From NCBI RefSeq assembly GCF_018598585.1, contig NZ_JAHESD010000002.1, positions 62,001 through 126,000 on the forward strand: a DNA stretch of 64,000 nucleotides, in the 5' to 3' direction. Made by a program: the position numbers and the translations under genes. The notes below the pieces were generated by a model. It made no database searches and was not told the origin of the DNA. It was given only the letters and a program-made list of their open reading frames with translations. This DNA is from Chryseosolibacter indicum (GTDB lineage: Bacteria > Bacteroidota > Bacteroidia > Cytophagales > Cyclobacteriaceae). Shown in pieces: positions 17,170 to 24,961 of the stretch; position 1 is the first letter of the stretch; each line of letters starts with the position of its first letter.

Positions 17170-17670
17170 ATGAAAAAATTTTTACTTATTGCAGTAGTTA
17201 TGGTAATGGCATTTGCAGCTAATGCTCAGATTGAAAAGGGCGCTGTTCTTTTAAGTGGTGGATCAAATCTTAGCTTCATGTCAATCAGTCCTGATAACGG
17301 TGACAGTTTTAGCAGATTTAGTTTAAATACAAAAGTAGGCTACTTCTTAATAGATAATTTGGGGGCAGGTTTACGCCTTGATTATAATAAACAAGATGAA
17401 TGGTCTGAAACGATAATTGGCCTTTTCGGTAGATATTATGTAAACGGAAATATTATCGTTGGAGCTAACTTTGCATCCTACAAAGAAAATAATGAAGGAA
17501 GATGGGATCCTTCAGGTGTAGGATTAGGAATAGAAGGTGGATATGCGGCTTTTATTGGTAAAACCTTTGCAGTCGAGCCAACACTGAATCTTGATTTAAT
17601 ATCCGGGGATTACGATCAAACCCGTTTTGGTTTGAATGTTGCCTTAACCTTATATTTAGGAAGGAATTAA
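17170..17670 (+). CDS. Small outer-membrane beta-barrel protein (1 of 3)
   Basis: A 166-residue protein beginning with a signal peptide (MKKFLLIAVVMVMAFAANAQ). The mature part alternates short amphipathic beta-strands with glycine-rich turns (TKVGYFLIDNLGAGLRLDYN, GLFGRYYVNGNIIVGANF) and ends in an aromatic/aliphatic strand LNVALTLYLGRN, the usual outer-membrane insertion signal. An in-frame ATG at 17143 is upstream but would give a non-conserved extension before the signal peptide and overlaps the promoter, so 17170 was chosen. It is probably an 8-stranded barrel of the OmpW/OmpX-like size; function unknown. Confidence 0.85.
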   Translation: MKKFLLIAVVMVMAFAANAQIEKGAVLLSGGSNLSFMSISPDNGDSFSRFSLNTKVGYFLIDNLGAGLRLDYNKQDEWSETIIGLFGRYYVNGNIIVGANFASYKENNEGRWDPSGVGLGIEGGYAAFIGKTFAVEPTLNLDLISGDYDQTRFGLNVALTLYLGRN

Positions 17671-17676
17671 AAAACT

Positions 17677-17706
17677 AAGCCTTTGCAAAAGCAAAGGCTT
17701 TTTTTT
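17677..17706 (+). terminator. Terminator after the first beta-barrel gene
   Basis: Ten-bp perfect stem AAGCCTTTGC / GCAAAGGCTT, AAAA loop, then a run of T. Confidence 0.9.
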
Positions 17707-17745
17707 GGAATGATTTTGGTTTAACCTCCGGAAAAAAACAACGTT

Positions 17746-18354
17746 ATGAAAACAAAATTATCATTGCTCATTGTTACAATCTGTCTTGCTGCAAGCCATG
17801 CATATTCGCAAGCTGAATTTGCAATAGGTATCAAAGCAGGACCGAATTTTGCAAGCTTAGACACTAAAGCCAGTGCAGGTGAGAACTACAAAAGTAGAAC
17901 TGGTTTTCATGGTGGTGCTTTTGCGCTAATTAAATTAAGCAAGATTGGTATCCAGCCAGAAATTATCTTTTCTCAGCAAGGAAGTAAAGTGGAGTTTAAT
18001 GGTGCGGATATAGAGTCGAATTATAATTATATGAATGTTCCTATCATTCTTAAATTGTATACTATTGCGGGAATCAACATACAGGCAGGCCCACAATTTG
18101 GCTTTATAACAAAGGCTGAAGAGACATTTGATTACAATGGAGATACAACCACTGAAGATATAAAGAATCAATTAAAGGGCTCAGATATCAGTTTAGGGCT
18201 TGGCTTGGGTTGGGATCTACCTTTTGGCTTAACTATTGATGGAAGATATAACCTTGGTCTTTCGAAGATTAATGATGCTCCAGATAGACCAGAAGCAAAA
18301 AACCAAGTTTGGCAGTTTTCAGTAGGCTATAAGTTGTTTAAGTTTGGCAACTGA
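17746..18354 (+). CDS. Porin-family outer-membrane beta-barrel protein (2 of 3)
   Basis: A 202-residue protein with a signal peptide (MKTKLSLLIVTICLAASHAYSQ). It matches the outer-membrane beta-barrel family common in Bacteroidota (PF13568 type): IGIKAGPNFASLDTK at the start, RTGFHGGAFALIKLSKIGIQPEI in the middle (IQPEIIFSQQGSK is a family signature), YMNVPIILKLY, and a terminal strand QVWQFSVGYKLFKFGN. Likely an 8-stranded barrel in the outer membrane. Preceded by a terminator, so it has its own promoter, though no consensus one was recognised. Not clearly homologous at sequence level to its two neighbours. Confidence 0.88.
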   Translation: MKTKLSLLIVTICLAASHAYSQAEFAIGIKAGPNFASLDTKASAGENYKSRTGFHGGAFALIKLSKIGIQPEIIFSQQGSKVEFNGADIESNYNYMNVPIILKLYTIAGINIQAGPQFGFITKAEETFDYNGDTTTEDIKNQLKGSDISLGLGLGWDLPFGLTIDGRYNLGLSKINDAPDRPEAKNQVWQFSVGYKLFKFGN

Positions 18355-18411
18355 CCTTTTAATATGAGATTTTTTAATCATGCTCTAATTATTACATCAA
18401 TCAATTCGATG

Positions 18412-18443
18412 TTTGCATTAGCAGCGATTAAACTGGATATTTG
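18412..18443 (+). promoter_or_regulatory. Promoter of the third beta-barrel gene
   Basis: TTTG at 18412-18415, 20 nt, then GATATTTG at 18436-18443 (7 of 8). The start codon is 45 nt downstream. Confidence 0.5.
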
Positions 18444-18487
18444 TTCTAAATAATTAAATAACTTTTTAAACCCCTTTAAAAACAATT

Positions 18488-18985
18488 ATGAAAAAGGTTT
18501 TATTATCAATCATTGCAGTAGTTGCAATTACATCTGCATCTTTTGCTCAAGGAAGAGCTTCATTAGGTCTTGAGTTAAACTTACCTATGGGAGATTTTGG
18601 TGACGTTGTTGGTTTAGGAATTGGTGGCACTGTAAGGTATGAGGGTAAAATAAATGAAAACCTAAATTGGTTAGGAACAGCTGGGTATGTTTCGTTTTTG
18701 GAAAAGGATGACTCTGGCTTCACTGCTTCTATTATACCGATTCAAGGAGGTGTGAAATACTATTTTAATGAAAGTTTTAATGGATTTTATGGCGGTGCTG
18801 AATTAGGTGCGCATATTGTAAGCGCTAAATTTGGAGATGAGTCAGACAGTGAAACTAAATTTGGTTTTGCTCCGTCGGTTGGATATCATTTAGGAAATAT
18901 TGATATCTCCGCTAGATATCAAATCATTTCTGATGCTGACTTTGTGGGTTTCAGATTAGCTTATGTATTTGGCAGTGCTGAATAA
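18488..18985 (+). CDS. Small outer-membrane beta-barrel protein (3 of 3)
   Basis: A 165-residue protein with a signal peptide (MKKVLLSIIAVVAITSASFAQ). The mature chain has the strand-turn pattern of an 8-stranded barrel: RASLGLELNLPMGDFGD, GIGGTVRYEGKINENLNWLG, IIPIQGGVKYYFN, GAELGAHIVSAKF, PSVGYHLGNIDISARYQ, ending in FVGFRLAYVFGSAE. No catalytic or binding motif is visible. It has its own promoter and is closed by a bidirectional terminator shared with tyrS. Confidence 0.85.
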   Translation: MKKVLLSIIAVVAITSASFAQGRASLGLELNLPMGDFGDVVGLGIGGTVRYEGKINENLNWLGTAGYVSFLEKDDSGFTASIIPIQGGVKYYFNESFNGFYGGAELGAHIVSAKFGDESDSETKFGFAPSVGYHLGNIDISARYQIISDADFVGFRLAYVFGSAE

Positions 18986-19004
18986 TTAACTAACAAAATG
19001 TACT

Positions 19005-19037
19005 AGAGAGGCTGTCTGTAAGGTAGCCTCTCTTTTA
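19005..19037. terminator. Bidirectional terminator between the beta-barrel gene and tyrS
   Basis: Nine-bp perfect stem AGAGAGGCT / AGCCTCTCT (19005-19013 and 19025-19033), 11-nt loop, TTTT tail on the plus strand. Confidence 0.75.
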
Positions 19038-19038
19038 T

Positions 19039-20325
19039 TTACTGTTCTTCGACCACAATCAAATAATAATTCTTCTTTCCCTTTTGCGCAAGCAGATACT
19101 TATTTTGGAGTAATTTCACTTCAGGCTTTCCGTTAGCATCCTCAACCTTCTCTTTATTAATACTTACACCACCGCCCTGAATCATCTTGCGCGCTTCGCC
19201 TTTAGATGCAAATACAAGACCTTTTGTTACTGTTGATAATAGATCAGTTACGGTAGGGGTATTCTCAAGTTCTCTCCTGGCAATCGTAGTTTGAGGAACT
19301 CCCTCAAAAACAGCAAGCAGTGTATCTTCATCCAGGCTCTGTAATTCTTCAGTAGTTGAATTACCAAATAGAATATTCGACGCCTTTACTGCGCTTTCAT
19401 AGTCCAATTGGGAGTGAACCCGTATCGTTATATCTTTAGCAAGAGCGGATTGTAATTTCCTCAGGTGAGGCGCAGTGGTATGTTCTTGTATGATGCCATC
19501 AATCTCTTCTTTTGTGAAGTGTGTAAATATTTTAATGAAATTGGCAGCATCTTTATCTGAAACATTCAGCCAGTATTGGTAAAACTTGTAAGGAGATGTT
19601 TTCTTGGTGTCAAGCCAGATATTACCTCCTTCAGATTTTCCAAACTTAGTTCCGTCAGCTTTGGTGATAAGACGTGTTGTTAGTGCGTAGGCATCACCAT
19701 CCGCTTTTCTACGTATTAATTCGGTACCCGTTACAATATTTCCCCATTGATCTGAGCCACCCATTTGAAGTTTACATTTCTTGTTTTCGTAAAGCCAGTA
19801 AAAATCATAGCCTTGCACCAACTGATATGTAAATTCTGTAAAAGACAATCCTGTTTCTAATCGCTTCTGAACAGAGTCTTTAGACATCATGTAATTAACG
19901 GTAATATGCTTACCTACATCCCGGATGAAATCCAGAAACTTAAATTCCCTAAACCAATCGTAGTTATTCACCATTTCGGCTGCATTACTTCCTGAAAAAT
20001 CAAGGAATTTCTCAAGTTGCTTCTTTACGCAATCCACGTTGTGACGGAGTACATCTTCAGACAACAGGTTTCTCTCTGCTGACTTCCCTGAGGGGTCTCC
20101 AACCATTCCTGTTGCGCCGCCCACCAACGCAAATGGCTTGTGTCCGGCCCGCTGAAAATGGAGCAATGTCATTATTTGGGTGAGGTGCCCTATATGAAGT
20201 GAGTCTGCTGTGGGATCGAAACCAATATATCCTGAGGTTGACTCTTTCATCAATTGCTCTTCCGTTCCCGGCATAATATCATGCAGCATTCCGCGCCAGC
20301 GAAGTTCTTCAACAAAATTCTTCAT
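19039..20325 (-). CDS. tyrS: Tyrosine-tRNA ligase
   Basis: Charges tRNA-Tyr with tyrosine in the cytoplasm. The 428-residue class I synthetase is full length. Signature motifs: HIGH at [12 protein letters not shown], tyrosine pocket [24 protein letters not shown] (the [10 protein letters not shown] part is diagnostic), and the KMSKS equivalent [10 protein letters not shown]-terminal S4-like tRNA-binding domain follows ([17 protein letters not shown]). Start at [12 protein letters not shown] matches the family. Single-gene unit between two hairpins. Confidence 0.97.
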   Translation of the reverse strand: MKNFVEELRWRGMLHDIMPGTEEQLMKESTSGYIGFDPTADSLHIGHLTQIMTLLHFQRAGHKPFALVGGATGMVGDPSGKSAERNLLSEDVLRHNVDCVKKQLEKFLDFSGSNAAEMVNNYDWFREFKFLDFIRDVGKHITVNYMMSKDSVQKRLETGLSFTEFTYQLVQGYDFYWLYENKKCKLQMGGSDQWGNIVTGTELIRRKADGDAYALTTRLITKADGTKFGKSEGGNIWLDTKKTSPYKFYQYWLNVSDKDAANFIKIFTHFTKEEIDGIIQEHTTAPHLRKLQSALAKDITIRVHSQLDYESAVKASNILFGNSTTEELQSLDEDTLLAVFEGVPQTTIARRELENTPTVTDLLSTVTKGLVFASKGEARKMIQGGGVSINKEKVEDANGKPEVKLLQNKYLLAQKGKKNYYLIVVEEQ

Positions 20326-20358
20326 TTGAGGTAATTTGGCGCAAAGATAAAAAAGTAA

Positions 20359-20389
20359 AGAAGAGCAGGTTATCCTGCTCTTCTCTTTT
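20359..20389. terminator. Terminator hairpin between sulP and tyrS
   Basis: Eleven-bp stem AGAAGAGCAGG / CCTGCTCTTCT with a TTAT loop. On the minus strand it is followed by a T-rich tract, so it terminates the SulP unit before tyrS. Confidence 0.75.
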
Positions 20390-20407
20390 TAACGGTCGTT
20401 GAAAGAA

Positions 20408-21967
20408 TTAATGACTTGCAGCAAGTTCGACGTGTGGAATGCTCACTGTCTCAACAGTAATGTCTTTACCAGGAGCGACATGGAGTTTGAACTCGTTGAT
20501 AATCTCTAAAACGTCATAATCAATATGCACTGAATTTGAGCCATCTATTATAACTTTTGAGTTTTTAGGTAGCTCTTCGAGTTTCATCTGTATGCTTGCT
20601 TTGTTTAAAAATGTAACTTCTTCTGATAGGTGGATAATCACTGTTTCACCATTTGCCTCCGGCTTTTTCTTTACACGGTATGAATGACGGAAATTTTCCC
20701 TCAAAATGAAGAAAATAGCAACAACCATTCCTATACCGATGCCTTTTAGTAAGTCGGTGCTTAAAATAGCAATCACTGTAACTATGAAGGGTATGAATTG
20801 ATGCCATCCTAATTTATACATTGATCTATAAAGGGATATTTTAGATAGTTTATAACCCACCATCAGTAAGATTACTGCAAGGCTGGCCAAGGGTATCTGG
20901 TTCAGGAAGGTTGGAATAAATATAGCGGATAACAAAAGGATCAAACCATGGCATATGGTTGAAACTTTGCTTGTTCCCCCCGCACTAATGTTTGCCGAAC
21001 TCCTTACAATTACCTGGGTGATAGGCAGCCCACCGATTAATCCTGAAATCATATTGCCTAATCCCTGCGCTTTTAATTCCCGGTTTGTTGGTGTAGTACG
21101 CTTTAATGGATCAAGCTTATCTGTTGCTTCTACGCAGAGCAACGTTTCAATACTTGCAACAAGGGCAATTGTAATTGCAGTAATATATACCTGTGGATTT
21201 GTTAATCCATTGAAGTCAGGTAAGCGGAAGAAACTGACAAATTCCGAAGCTGATCCCGCCACTGGAAGTTGCACCAAATGTTCTCCTGAAAGTTGCCAGT
21301 CTGGCATTGCTGTTCCGAATAGTTTGTTGAGTGCAATTCCAGTCAATACAACAAACAAGGCGCCTGGAAGGAATTTAAATAGCCCTATTCGCTTCATGAA
21401 CGACTGTTCAAAAAGAATCAGTAGCCCTAAGGAAATCACGCTGATTATAATTGCACCTGGGGAGTTGTACTGAAAGGCATAGAACAACTCAGTAAAGGTA
21501 TTATGACCATCCGTTTGCTCTAAGGCGAAGTCTCCCATGAAGTCTTTATCGTACCCTAGCGCATGGGGTATTTCTTTCAGTATAAGTGTTAAGCCGATTG
21601 CCGCAAGCATTCCTTTAATTACTGACGATGGAAAGTAATAACCAATAATTCCAGCTTTAAGAAAGCCTGCAATCATTTGGATAACACCAGCAAGAAAAAC
21701 AGAAAGAATAAGTAACTCAAAACTTCCGAGGGTGTTTAACGCACCAAGAACAATTACTACCAATCCTGCAGCAGGCCCTGATACCCCAATGGCAGAGCCA
21801 CTTGCTAAACCAACAACAACACCCCCCACTATACCGGCTATTATACCCGAAAATACAAGATCAGATTGTTGGGTAGATGCCAATCCTAATCCTAAGCAAA
21901 GTGGTAATGCAACAAGAAATACCACCAAGCTCGCTGATAAATCATTCTTTATGTTCTTCAACGACAT
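20408..21967 (-). CDS. SulP/SLC26-family anion transporter, probably bicarbonate
   Basis: A 519-residue inner-membrane transporter. About 10-14 hydrophobic segments fill residues 10-420 (for example ASLVVFLVALPLCLGLGLAS near the N-terminus), with the SulP signature region GNMISGLIGGLPITQVIVRSSANISAGG. A C-terminal STAS domain occupies about residues 440-519 (VIIDGSNSVHIDYDVLEII). SulP proteins carry sulfate, bicarbonate or other anions. The gene follows a beta-carbonic anhydrase gene by 25 nt on the same strand, which makes sodium- or proton-coupled bicarbonate uptake the best guess. Sulfate transport cannot be excluded from sequence alone. Confidence 0.9.
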   Translation of the reverse strand: MSLKNIKNDLSASLVVFLVALPLCLGLGLASTQQSDLVFSGIIAGIVGGVVVGLASGSAIGVSGPAAGLVVIVLGALNTLGSFELLILSVFLAGVIQMIAGFLKAGIIGYYFPSSVIKGMLAAIGLTLILKEIPHALGYDKDFMGDFALEQTDGHNTFTELFYAFQYNSPGAIIISVISLGLLILFEQSFMKRIGLFKFLPGALFVVLTGIALNKLFGTAMPDWQLSGEHLVQLPVAGSASEFVSFFRLPDFNGLTNPQVYITAITIALVASIETLLCVEATDKLDPLKRTTPTNRELKAQGLGNMISGLIGGLPITQVIVRSSANISAGGTSKVSTICHGLILLLSAIFIPTFLNQIPLASLAVILLMVGYKLSKISLYRSMYKLGWHQFIPFIVTVIAILSTDLLKGIGIGMVVAIFFILRENFRHSYRVKKKPEANGETVIIHLSEEVTFLNKASIQMKLEELPKNSKVIIDGSNSVHIDYDVLEIINEFKLHVAPGKDITVETVSIPHVELAASH

Positions 21968-21992
21968 TTTAGTTCTTCTATTAATTGACGAC

Positions 21993-22637
21993 TTAGACTA
22001 CAACACTAGGTTCCATTCTGAAAATAGGTGGTAACTTACCCTGGTTATCAAAGCTCTCATTAAGATCTTTGATAATACCTGTCTTCAGATTATAAACCCA
22101 CGCATGGACTTTAGGCTCATTCCGATTTGCCCAAGCATTCTGAATAATTGAAGTTTTTGTTAAATCGAAAACCTGTTCAATTACATTTAGCTCAACAAAT
22201 CGATTAAATCTTTCTGTCTCGTCTTCAATTGCATCTAGTTCTTCTGTATGAAGTCGGTATACGTCTTTAATATGACGTAACCAATTGTCTACAAGGCCGT
22301 ATTGTCCGTGGCCCATCGCAGCTTTAACGCCGCCGCAGCCGTAATGTCCGCATACTATTACATGTTTTACTTTTAATACATTTACAGCGTAGTCAAGTAC
22401 ACTCAACATATTCATGTCTGAGTGAACTACCATATTGGCAATGTTCCGATGAACAAAAATATCTCCTGGTTGCGTGTTGGTAATTTCATTGGCGGGAACC
22501 CTGCTGTCGGAACAGCCAATCCATAGAACTTGAGGACTTTGACCTTTTGCTAATCTTTCAAAAAATTGAGAGTCCTCCTTTAACTTCTCTTTGACCCAAC
22601 GCTTGTTTCCTTCAAGAAGTGATTTATACATGTCCAT
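21993..22637 (-). CDS. Beta-class carbonic anhydrase
   Basis: Interconverts CO2 and bicarbonate in the cytoplasm using one zinc per subunit. Zinc ligands and the catalytic dyad are visible: CSDSRVP (Cys, Asp-Arg dyad) and [14 protein letters not shown] (His and second Cys). Length from the chosen ATG is 214 residues, normal for the family. An in-frame ATG at 22691 would add 18 residues ([10 protein letters not shown]...) without family support; the ATG at 22631 is also possible. First gene of a probable two-gene unit with the SulP transporter, giving an uptake-plus-hydration module. Confidence 0.95.
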   Translation of the reverse strand: MDMYKSLLEGNKRWVKEKLKEDSQFFERLAKGQSPQVLWIGCSDSRVPANEITNTQPGDIFVHRNIANMVVHSDMNMLSVLDYAVNVLKVKHVIVCGHYGCGGVKAAMGHGQYGLVDNWLRHIKDVYRLHTEELDAIEDETERFNRFVELNVIEQVFDLTKTSIIQNAWANRNEPKVHAWVYNLKTGIIKDLNESFDNQGKLPPIFRMEPSVVV

Positions 22638-22772
22638 ACAATGTTTTGTTTTTAAGGTGATGAATGCGCAACCGCAGATATGCAGATGCATAAATGATTA
22701 GATAATCTCCACAAAAGTTATTATGTGGATTTAATAGAAAATACAGATTAATAAAAGATTAAAACTTTTACC

Positions 22773-23129
22773 TTAAGCAGTATGGAATTCGGGAGGGGGA
22801 GAAAAGATCTGTTTATGACCATCAAGTGTCATAATATTGCTAAAGATCTTATTTCTTTGAGTTTCTGTTGTACAAATTATTCGGTAATGACAAATGTGTT
22901 CTTCTAATGAAAGAATGACTTCTTTGATATCGTCTCCTCCTGACTCACCAGATGAATTCGTTTCCTTTTCTTCTTCGAGACCTGAAGTTACAAAGGTCTT
23001 AACAAGTGTACTATTTTTATCAATGCCAAGCATCGCTACTTCGGCAAGAAAGAAACTCATGTTCAAAAAGGTTATCCCCGCAACAAACGAGAATAATCTT
23101 TGAGCAAATATGTTTCTTAGTAGCTTCAT
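22773..23129 (-). CDS. Small protein with N-terminal hydrophobic segment, function unknown
   Basis: A 118-residue protein. Residues 10-36 are hydrophobic (LFSFVAGITFLNMSFFLAEVAML) and may be a signal peptide or membrane anchor; the rest is acidic and polar (EEEKETNSSGESGGDD) and ends with a short segment containing two cysteines (HICHYRIICTT). It resembles no family known to me. It lies upstream of the carbonic anhydrase gene on the same strand, but 135 nt away. Confidence 0.6.
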   Translation of the reverse strand: MKLLRNIFAQRLFSFVAGITFLNMSFFLAEVAMLGIDKNSTLVKTFVTSGLEEEKETNSSGESGGDDIKEVILSLEEHICHYRIICTTETQRNKIFSNIMTLDGHKQIFSPPPEFHTA

Positions 23130-23278
23130 GTCAAATTACCAATGCAAAAGTAGTTAATTTTTTTTAAACAGTGCGTTTTGCTTTCTTGTATACTCAGTTT
23201 TACGGCTAAACTACATTTAGGTTAGGCTAAACAGCTGATTAATATAGTTATATAAATGTTAAATTTTTTAAAATTAGT

Positions 23279-23749
23279 ATGGAACAACCCGATTCATTAA
23301 ATCTTGTAGCAGAATTTCATAAAACTTTTAGACACCCTATTCTAGAGAAGCCAATAATACCATCGGAAAATAGGTGTAAGCTGAGGGTAGCTTTACTGGC
23401 CGAAGAATTGAAGGAACTTGAAGTGGCGATTCAGGAGAAAGACATTGTAGGAGTAGCTGATGCGTTATGCGATTTGCAATACGTACTTTCTGGTGCAATT
23501 TTAGAATTTGGATTAGGTGAAAAGTTTAAAGCTTTGTTTGAGGAGGTGCAGCGTTCAAATATGAGCAAAGCATGTAATTCCGAGGCTGAGGCAGAGGAGA
23601 CCATAGCGCATAATAAACAGAAAGATGGCACTGAATGCTATCATGTGAAGGAAGGAGATAAATGGCTGGTATACCGAAAATCTGATAACAAGACTATCAA
23701 ATCAATTAAATATAGCCCCGCGGATTTAAATCGTATTCTTGAACCATAA
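23279..23749 (+). CDS. MazG-like/all-alpha NTP pyrophosphohydrolase domain protein
   Basis: A 156-residue protein. Its first 100 residues look like the all-alpha NTP pyrophosphatase fold: VAEFHKTFRHPI, LRVALLAEELKELEVAI with the E-E-x-x-E metal-binding pattern, and VGVADALCDLQYVL with the second acidic D-x-x-D set. The C-terminal 50 residues (HNKQKDGTECYHVKEGDKWLVYRKSDNKTIK) form a small extra region. Family members hydrolyse non-canonical or signalling nucleotides; the substrate here is unknown. Encoded alone, convergent with the 48-residue gene. Confidence 0.82.
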   Translation: MEQPDSLNLVAEFHKTFRHPILEKPIIPSENRCKLRVALLAEELKELEVAIQEKDIVGVADALCDLQYVLSGAILEFGLGEKFKALFEEVQRSNMSKACNSEAEAEETIAHNKQKDGTECYHVKEGDKWLVYRKSDNKTIKSIKYSPADLNRILEP

Positions 23750-23772
23750 GAGTATTAAAACCCAATATTTCA

Positions 23773-23919
23773 TTAATCCAGAGCATTTTTTGTTACCCAA
23801 TACCTAAATGCAACAATTGCCTGGTCAAGCTTTGAAAGTTTTGTGATATCCCGCTTACTGTATCGTGGCAGAATATACTTATTTATCCTGGCTAGGAGTT
23901 TAAAAATGGATTTTTTCAT
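23773..23919 (-). CDS. 48-residue conserved basic protein
   Basis: A short ORF below usual gene-caller limits: it begins MKKSIFKLLARINKYILPRY and ends FRYWVTKNALD. From memory, very similar proteins of 45-55 residues (K-K-x-x-F-K-x-L-A-x-x-N-K at the start, W-x-x-x-x-x-L-D at the end) recur in many Bacteroidota genomes and are sometimes mislabelled as SsrA-binding proteins. The product is basic and probably helical, without a signal peptide. It fills an otherwise empty gap and ends 24 nt from the end of the convergent MazG-like gene. Function unknown; similarity should be confirmed by database search. Confidence 0.7.
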   Translation of the reverse strand: MKKSIFKLLARINKYILPRYSKRDITKLSKLDQAIVAFRYWVTKNALD

Positions 23920-23983
23920 GACTTAATATTAGAAAGCAGCATCAATTGTTTAAATTTTTATATTTAAACAATTAACTACAAAT

Positions 23984-24871
23984 ATGGAAAATATTCATTC
24001 GAGTCCTTTTCTTGAGGGGTGGCATTCAGCAATGTTAATAAGTGCAATTGTAATGTTTCTCGCAGGTGTCCTAGTTTTCTTATTTCACCATGGAAAAATT
24101 GCATCCTTAAAAACATTTAAAGAAAAGTATGATTTTGCCAGCAGAAGGGAGATTAAGAATTATGAATTGGTATTTATTTTCCTTGGCCTTGGAGCCGCTA
24201 TGCTTATCAACAGGTATGGCATGGATTCATTGAAGGAAATGGGCGTATGGTTTTTTGTTCGCTTATTTATCTCAATTGCCGGAGGTACACTGGTTGGCTA
24301 TATCGCTTTTCTGATATTGGAGTATTACTATCCGTCCAAGCTTGATAAGAAGCTTAAAAAATGGAGGTACGCCCCTCGTATTAATCCTAAGACCGGTAAT
24401 ACGATGAGGCTTTTGGCGGAACATGAAGAGGATGTACACCTTGATGCGGGCATGAAGGCGGAAGAGGATGTTTTCTCTATTGATTATGATGTTTGGATTG
24501 ATGAAAAAACGGATGACGTTATTATAGAGAAATATCAGGGTCATTTACAGGGCTTAAAATGTGGAAATTGTGGGTTCTTTACCCTCCGGGTCGTGCGGGA
24601 GGAAATTACGAAACAACCAACCCTTAATACCCCTGGTGAATTAATTAAACATTATGAGTGTTCTTATTGCCAGTCAGTAAGGCATACAGCTTTCAATATT
24701 TCAACCATGGAAGCTTCTGATTACAAAAAGGCGAAACATAATAATAAAGCGGAAAAAGATGTTGTTCTGGTTAAAGTTGAGATCAGATCAGCGTCAGGAA
24801 GTTCTAAATTCTTTGAATTTGGCGACCTGGTACAGGCGCAGAAGTTTCTCACGACAATAGATGATAAATAA
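23984..24871 (+). CDS. Membrane protein with three TM segments and a cytoplasmic zinc-ribbon-like domain
   Basis: A 295-residue protein not assigned to a named family. Three hydrophobic segments cover about residues 15-35 (LISAIVMFLAGVLVFLF), 60-80 (LVFIFLGLGAAMLI) and 88-115 (VWFFVRLFISIAGGTLVGYIA). The soluble remainder contains two CxxC pairs, CGNCGFF and CSYCQSV, about 40 residues apart, which could bind one zinc. The ATG at 23984 is the first in frame and gives a sensible N-terminus. It precedes the Prc protease gene by 90 nt on the same strand, but a common unit is not certain. Confidence 0.75.
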   Translation: MENIHSSPFLEGWHSAMLISAIVMFLAGVLVFLFHHGKIASLKTFKEKYDFASRREIKNYELVFIFLGLGAAMLINRYGMDSLKEMGVWFFVRLFISIAGGTLVGYIAFLILEYYYPSKLDKKLKKWRYAPRINPKTGNTMRLLAEHEEDVHLDAGMKAEEDVFSIDYDVWIDEKTDDVIIEKYQGHLQGLKCGNCGFFTLRVVREEITKQPTLNTPGELIKHYECSYCQSVRHTAFNISTMEASDYKKAKHNNKAEKDVVLVKVEIRSASGSSKFFEFGDLVQAQKFLTTIDDK

Positions 24872-24961
24872 TTTAAATAGCGGCATTGAATTTGGTACGA
24901 CTTTGTATACCAACTTTTAATTATGTTTTTTTGTTAGTGTGGTAGAACCGAAATTAATACG

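Noticed and set aside
20955-21473. 172-codon plus-strand ORF inside the SulP gene
   Set aside because: It is antisense to conserved transporter sequence; its composition is that of the reverse complement of a membrane protein.
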